Below are positions 62,399-64,000 of a DNA stretch of 64,000 bases, piece by piece; the first letter of the stretch is position 1, and the number at the start of each line of letters is the position of its first letter. The stretch spans positions 1-64,000 of the forward strand of contig NZ_WIXJ01000006.1 in assembly GCF_009617575.1 (NCBI RefSeq), written 5' to 3'. The notes under the pieces were generated by a model, which worked only from the letters and a program-made list of their open reading frames with translations, was not told the DNA's origin and made no database searches. The position numbers were made by a program, and so were the translations under genes. The DNA comes from Rhodocyclus gracilis. Lineage in GTDB: Bacteria; Pseudomonadota; Gammaproteobacteria; Burkholderiales; Rhodocyclaceae.

Positions 62399-64000
62399 GG
62401 TGCGCTTGCGGCGGGGTGGTCGCCGTCAGGCTGACTAGCGCCTGCGTCGCAGTTCCCCGCGCTTCCCGGCCCGTTCTCTGCGGCGAGTTCGGCGGCGAGA
62501 CGCGTCAGAGCCGCGTGCAGCTTTGCCACCTCGGCCGTCAGCGCCTCTGGTGACGAAACGTCGTCGGCCCTCTCCGCCATCGCCTCCAGCCCGGCGGCGA
62601 GCTGACTACCCACCGTATCGGCGAAGGTGCCAAAGACGCTTTTCAGCGAATGCGCCTCGCGCGCCAGCGCCCCACGCTCGCCGCGTGCCAGCGCCGCGTC
62701 CAGTGACGCGCGAGCCGCCGGCAAGCTGCTACGGAAAACTTCGACCACCTGCACATAGAGCGCCACATCGCCGCCGAGCTGCGCCAAGGCCAGCGCCCGC
62801 CTCGACGCGCGGCCATCGCCAGACACCTGCGCCGCACCCGACGGGTCGTTAGCCGCATTGCTGGCCAGATGCCTGGCGGCTTCCCCGGCGAGGTTCGTAG
62901 CCGCCGACACCATGCCGCTCTTGCCACTCACAGCCTCCCGAGGCGCCAGTGCTGCCAGCTCTTCCGCCGTCAGCGGTGGCAGGACGCTGGCAATCGCCGC
63001 GAATAAGGCCTCGGCGCGCAGCGGCTTGGCGAGATGCCCGTCCATGCCAGCAGCGCGGCACTCGTCCTGCATTTCGCGCGTGACACTCGCCGTCAGCGCC
63101 AGCACCGGCAGGTGCGATGGCCGCCGCGCTTCCTGCTGCCCCGGAGATTCCTGCGCCCTAGAGGAGGCCTCCTCACGACGCAGCGCACGTGTCGCGTCGA
63201 GGCCATCGAGCCGCGGCATCTGGATGTCCATGAGCACCACATCGAAGGGCTCGCTGGCGATACACGCCAGCGCCGCCTCGCCATCGTCGGCGACGACGAC
63301 CTGATGGCCGTGCTTTTCGAGCAGGGCACTGGCGAGGCGCTGATTGATCGGCGTATCGTCGGCCACCAGCACCCGCAGACGCCGCACACCGCTCGTCAGC
63401 GCAGCCATCATGGCGCCAACCGATTCCGGCGGTGGACTCCCGGAATCTGCTCCCGGAATACCCGCCACGAGCGCCGACGCATCGCCGCGCGCCAGAGCGA
63501 GCCGGACACGAAACGTGCTGCCAAGGCCCGGCGTACTGTCGAGCGATATCTCGCCATCCATCATGCGTACGAGCTTGCGCGTAATGGCGAGCCCCAAACC
63601 ACTGCCGCCAAAACGCCGCGTAATCGAGCTATCGGCCTGCGTGAAGGCGGCGAAGACCTCGGCGTGTTTTTCCGGCGCGATGCCCATACCCGTATCGGTG
63701 ACGGCGATCTCCAGGGCGACCGGCGTGGCGGCAGCCACGGGCGCGTCACTCGCTGCCGCCAGGCCAGCCACCTCGACCCGGATACTGCCGGTAGCGGTGA
63801 ACTTGATGGCGTTGCCGACGAGGTTGATCAGGATCTGGCGCAAGCGCGCCGGATCGCCGAGCACGGCGTCCGGGAGAGACTCATCAATGTGCCAGTCGAG
63901 GCGCAAGCCCTTTTGCGCGGCGCGCACGGCGAGCGGGCGCAATGTCTGCGCCAGCCAGTCGCGCAAGGAGAAAGAGACGCGCTCGATCTCCAGACGCCCG
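62395..64000 (-). CDS. Hybrid histidine kinase with receiver and Hpt domains (N-terminus outside window)
   Basis: The frame is open to the window edge, so only the C-terminal 535 or so residues are seen. First visible are the end of the dimerisation helix ([19 protein letters not shown]) and the HATPase domain with N, G1 and G2 boxes: [27 protein letters not shown] and [14 protein letters not shown] receiver domain follows ([16 protein letters not shown], phospho-Asp in [13 protein letters not shown]). The C-terminal Hpt domain has the phospho-His in [15 protein letters not shown]. It is a BarA-like phosphorelay sensor; the input domain is not visible. Confidence 0.93.
   Translation of the reverse strand, partial: GRLEIERVSFSLRDWLAQTLRPLAVRAAQKGLRLDWHIDESLPDAVLGDPARLRQILINLVGNAIKFTATGSIRVEVAGLAAASDAPVAAATPVALEIAVTDTGMGIAPEKHAEVFAAFTQADSSITRRFGGSGLGLAITRKLVRMMDGEISLDSTPGLGSTFRVRLALARGDASALVAGIPGADSGSPPPESVGAMMAALTSGVRRLRVLVADDTPINQRLASALLEKHGHQVVVADDGEAALACIASEPFDVVLMDIQMPRLDGLDATRALRREEASSRAQESPGQQEARRPSHLPVLALTASVTREMQDECRAAGMDGHLAKPLRAEALFAAIASVLPPLTAEELAALAPREAVSGKSGMVSAATNLAGEAARHLASNAANDPSGAAQVSGDGRASRRALALAQLGGDVALYVQVVEVFRSSLPAARASLDAALARGERGALAREAHSLKSVFGTFADTVGSQLAAGLEAMAERADDVSSPEALTAEVAKLHAALTRLAAELAAENGPGSAGNCDAGASQPDGDHPAASAP

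Overview
The window looks like the chromosome of a high-GC betaproteobacterium, most plausibly a phototrophic member of the Rhodocyclaceae (Rhodocyclus-like purple non-sulfur bacterium). This rests on gene content: a genuine bchE (oxygen-independent Mg-protoporphyrin monomethyl ester cyclase), a Calvin-cycle cluster with form I RuBisCO and CbbQ/CbbO, and a large cobalamin gene set. Housekeeping families typical of betaproteobacteria (AcnB, DUF2863, the SpecificRecomb membrane family) support it. The species name is an inference.

Layout. 1-4.2 kb is a decayed mobile region: the end of an IS3-family element, a small membrane protein, a phage BRO-N remnant cut by a second IS3 remnant, a serine recombinase and a tyrosine integrase with 12-bp-spaced repeats at its start. 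4.2-9.7 kb holds a glycine-zipper envelope protein, a LysE-type exporter and a methionine ABC system (metN-metI-metQ) followed by a DcaP-like porin. 9.7-12.1 kb is an amino-acid ABC system without its ATPase. 12.4-21.3 kb carries housekeeping genes: trxB, Smr protein, GNAT, PII (glnB), nadE, ppa, an RluA-type pseudouridine synthase, a periplasmic DNA ligase (LigE type), a 2H phosphoesterase and a BtuF-like binding protein. 21.6-24.8 kb is a three-gene run (Cys-rich protein, TcuA-like flavoprotein, TcuB-like Fe-S membrane protein) that I read as a split CobZ. 25.0-32.4 kb is cbbR // cbbL-cbbS-cbbQ-cbbO-sbtA-sbtB, a carbon-fixation and bicarbonate-uptake island. 33.9-43.7 kb is the corrin-ring cluster: cobK, cobJ, cobI, cobH, cobF, cobM, a CbiE-only cobL, and two tandem full-length cobQ genes. 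It is divergent from bchE (43.9-45.6 kb). 45.7-57.3 kb is housekeeping: def, acnB, a YkgJ-type protein, a TrmB-type methyltransferase, dusC, a PIN-domain protein, yaaA, a SpecificRecomb protein and a DUF2863 protein. 57.4-62.4 kb is a biotin operon bioA-bioF-bioHC(fusion)-bioD. The window ends inside a hybrid histidine kinase.

How it fits together. BchE is a cobalamin-dependent radical SAM enzyme, so the corrin genes directly next to it, with back-to-back promoters in the shared gap, make biochemical sense. The corrin genes are of the oxygen-type pathway (cobF, cobK, cobM) but cobG is absent; the TcuA/TcuB-like pair beside btuF is the likely substitute. A degenerate piece of the TcuB-like gene sits between sbtB and the next gene, so this locus was once duplicated.

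The most interesting points are the split CobZ and its relic copy, tandem cobQ, the RuBisCO-SbtAB island, the BioH-BioC fusion, a hairpin that covers a Shine-Dalgarno site, and three genes whose start codons sit directly behind intrinsic terminators.
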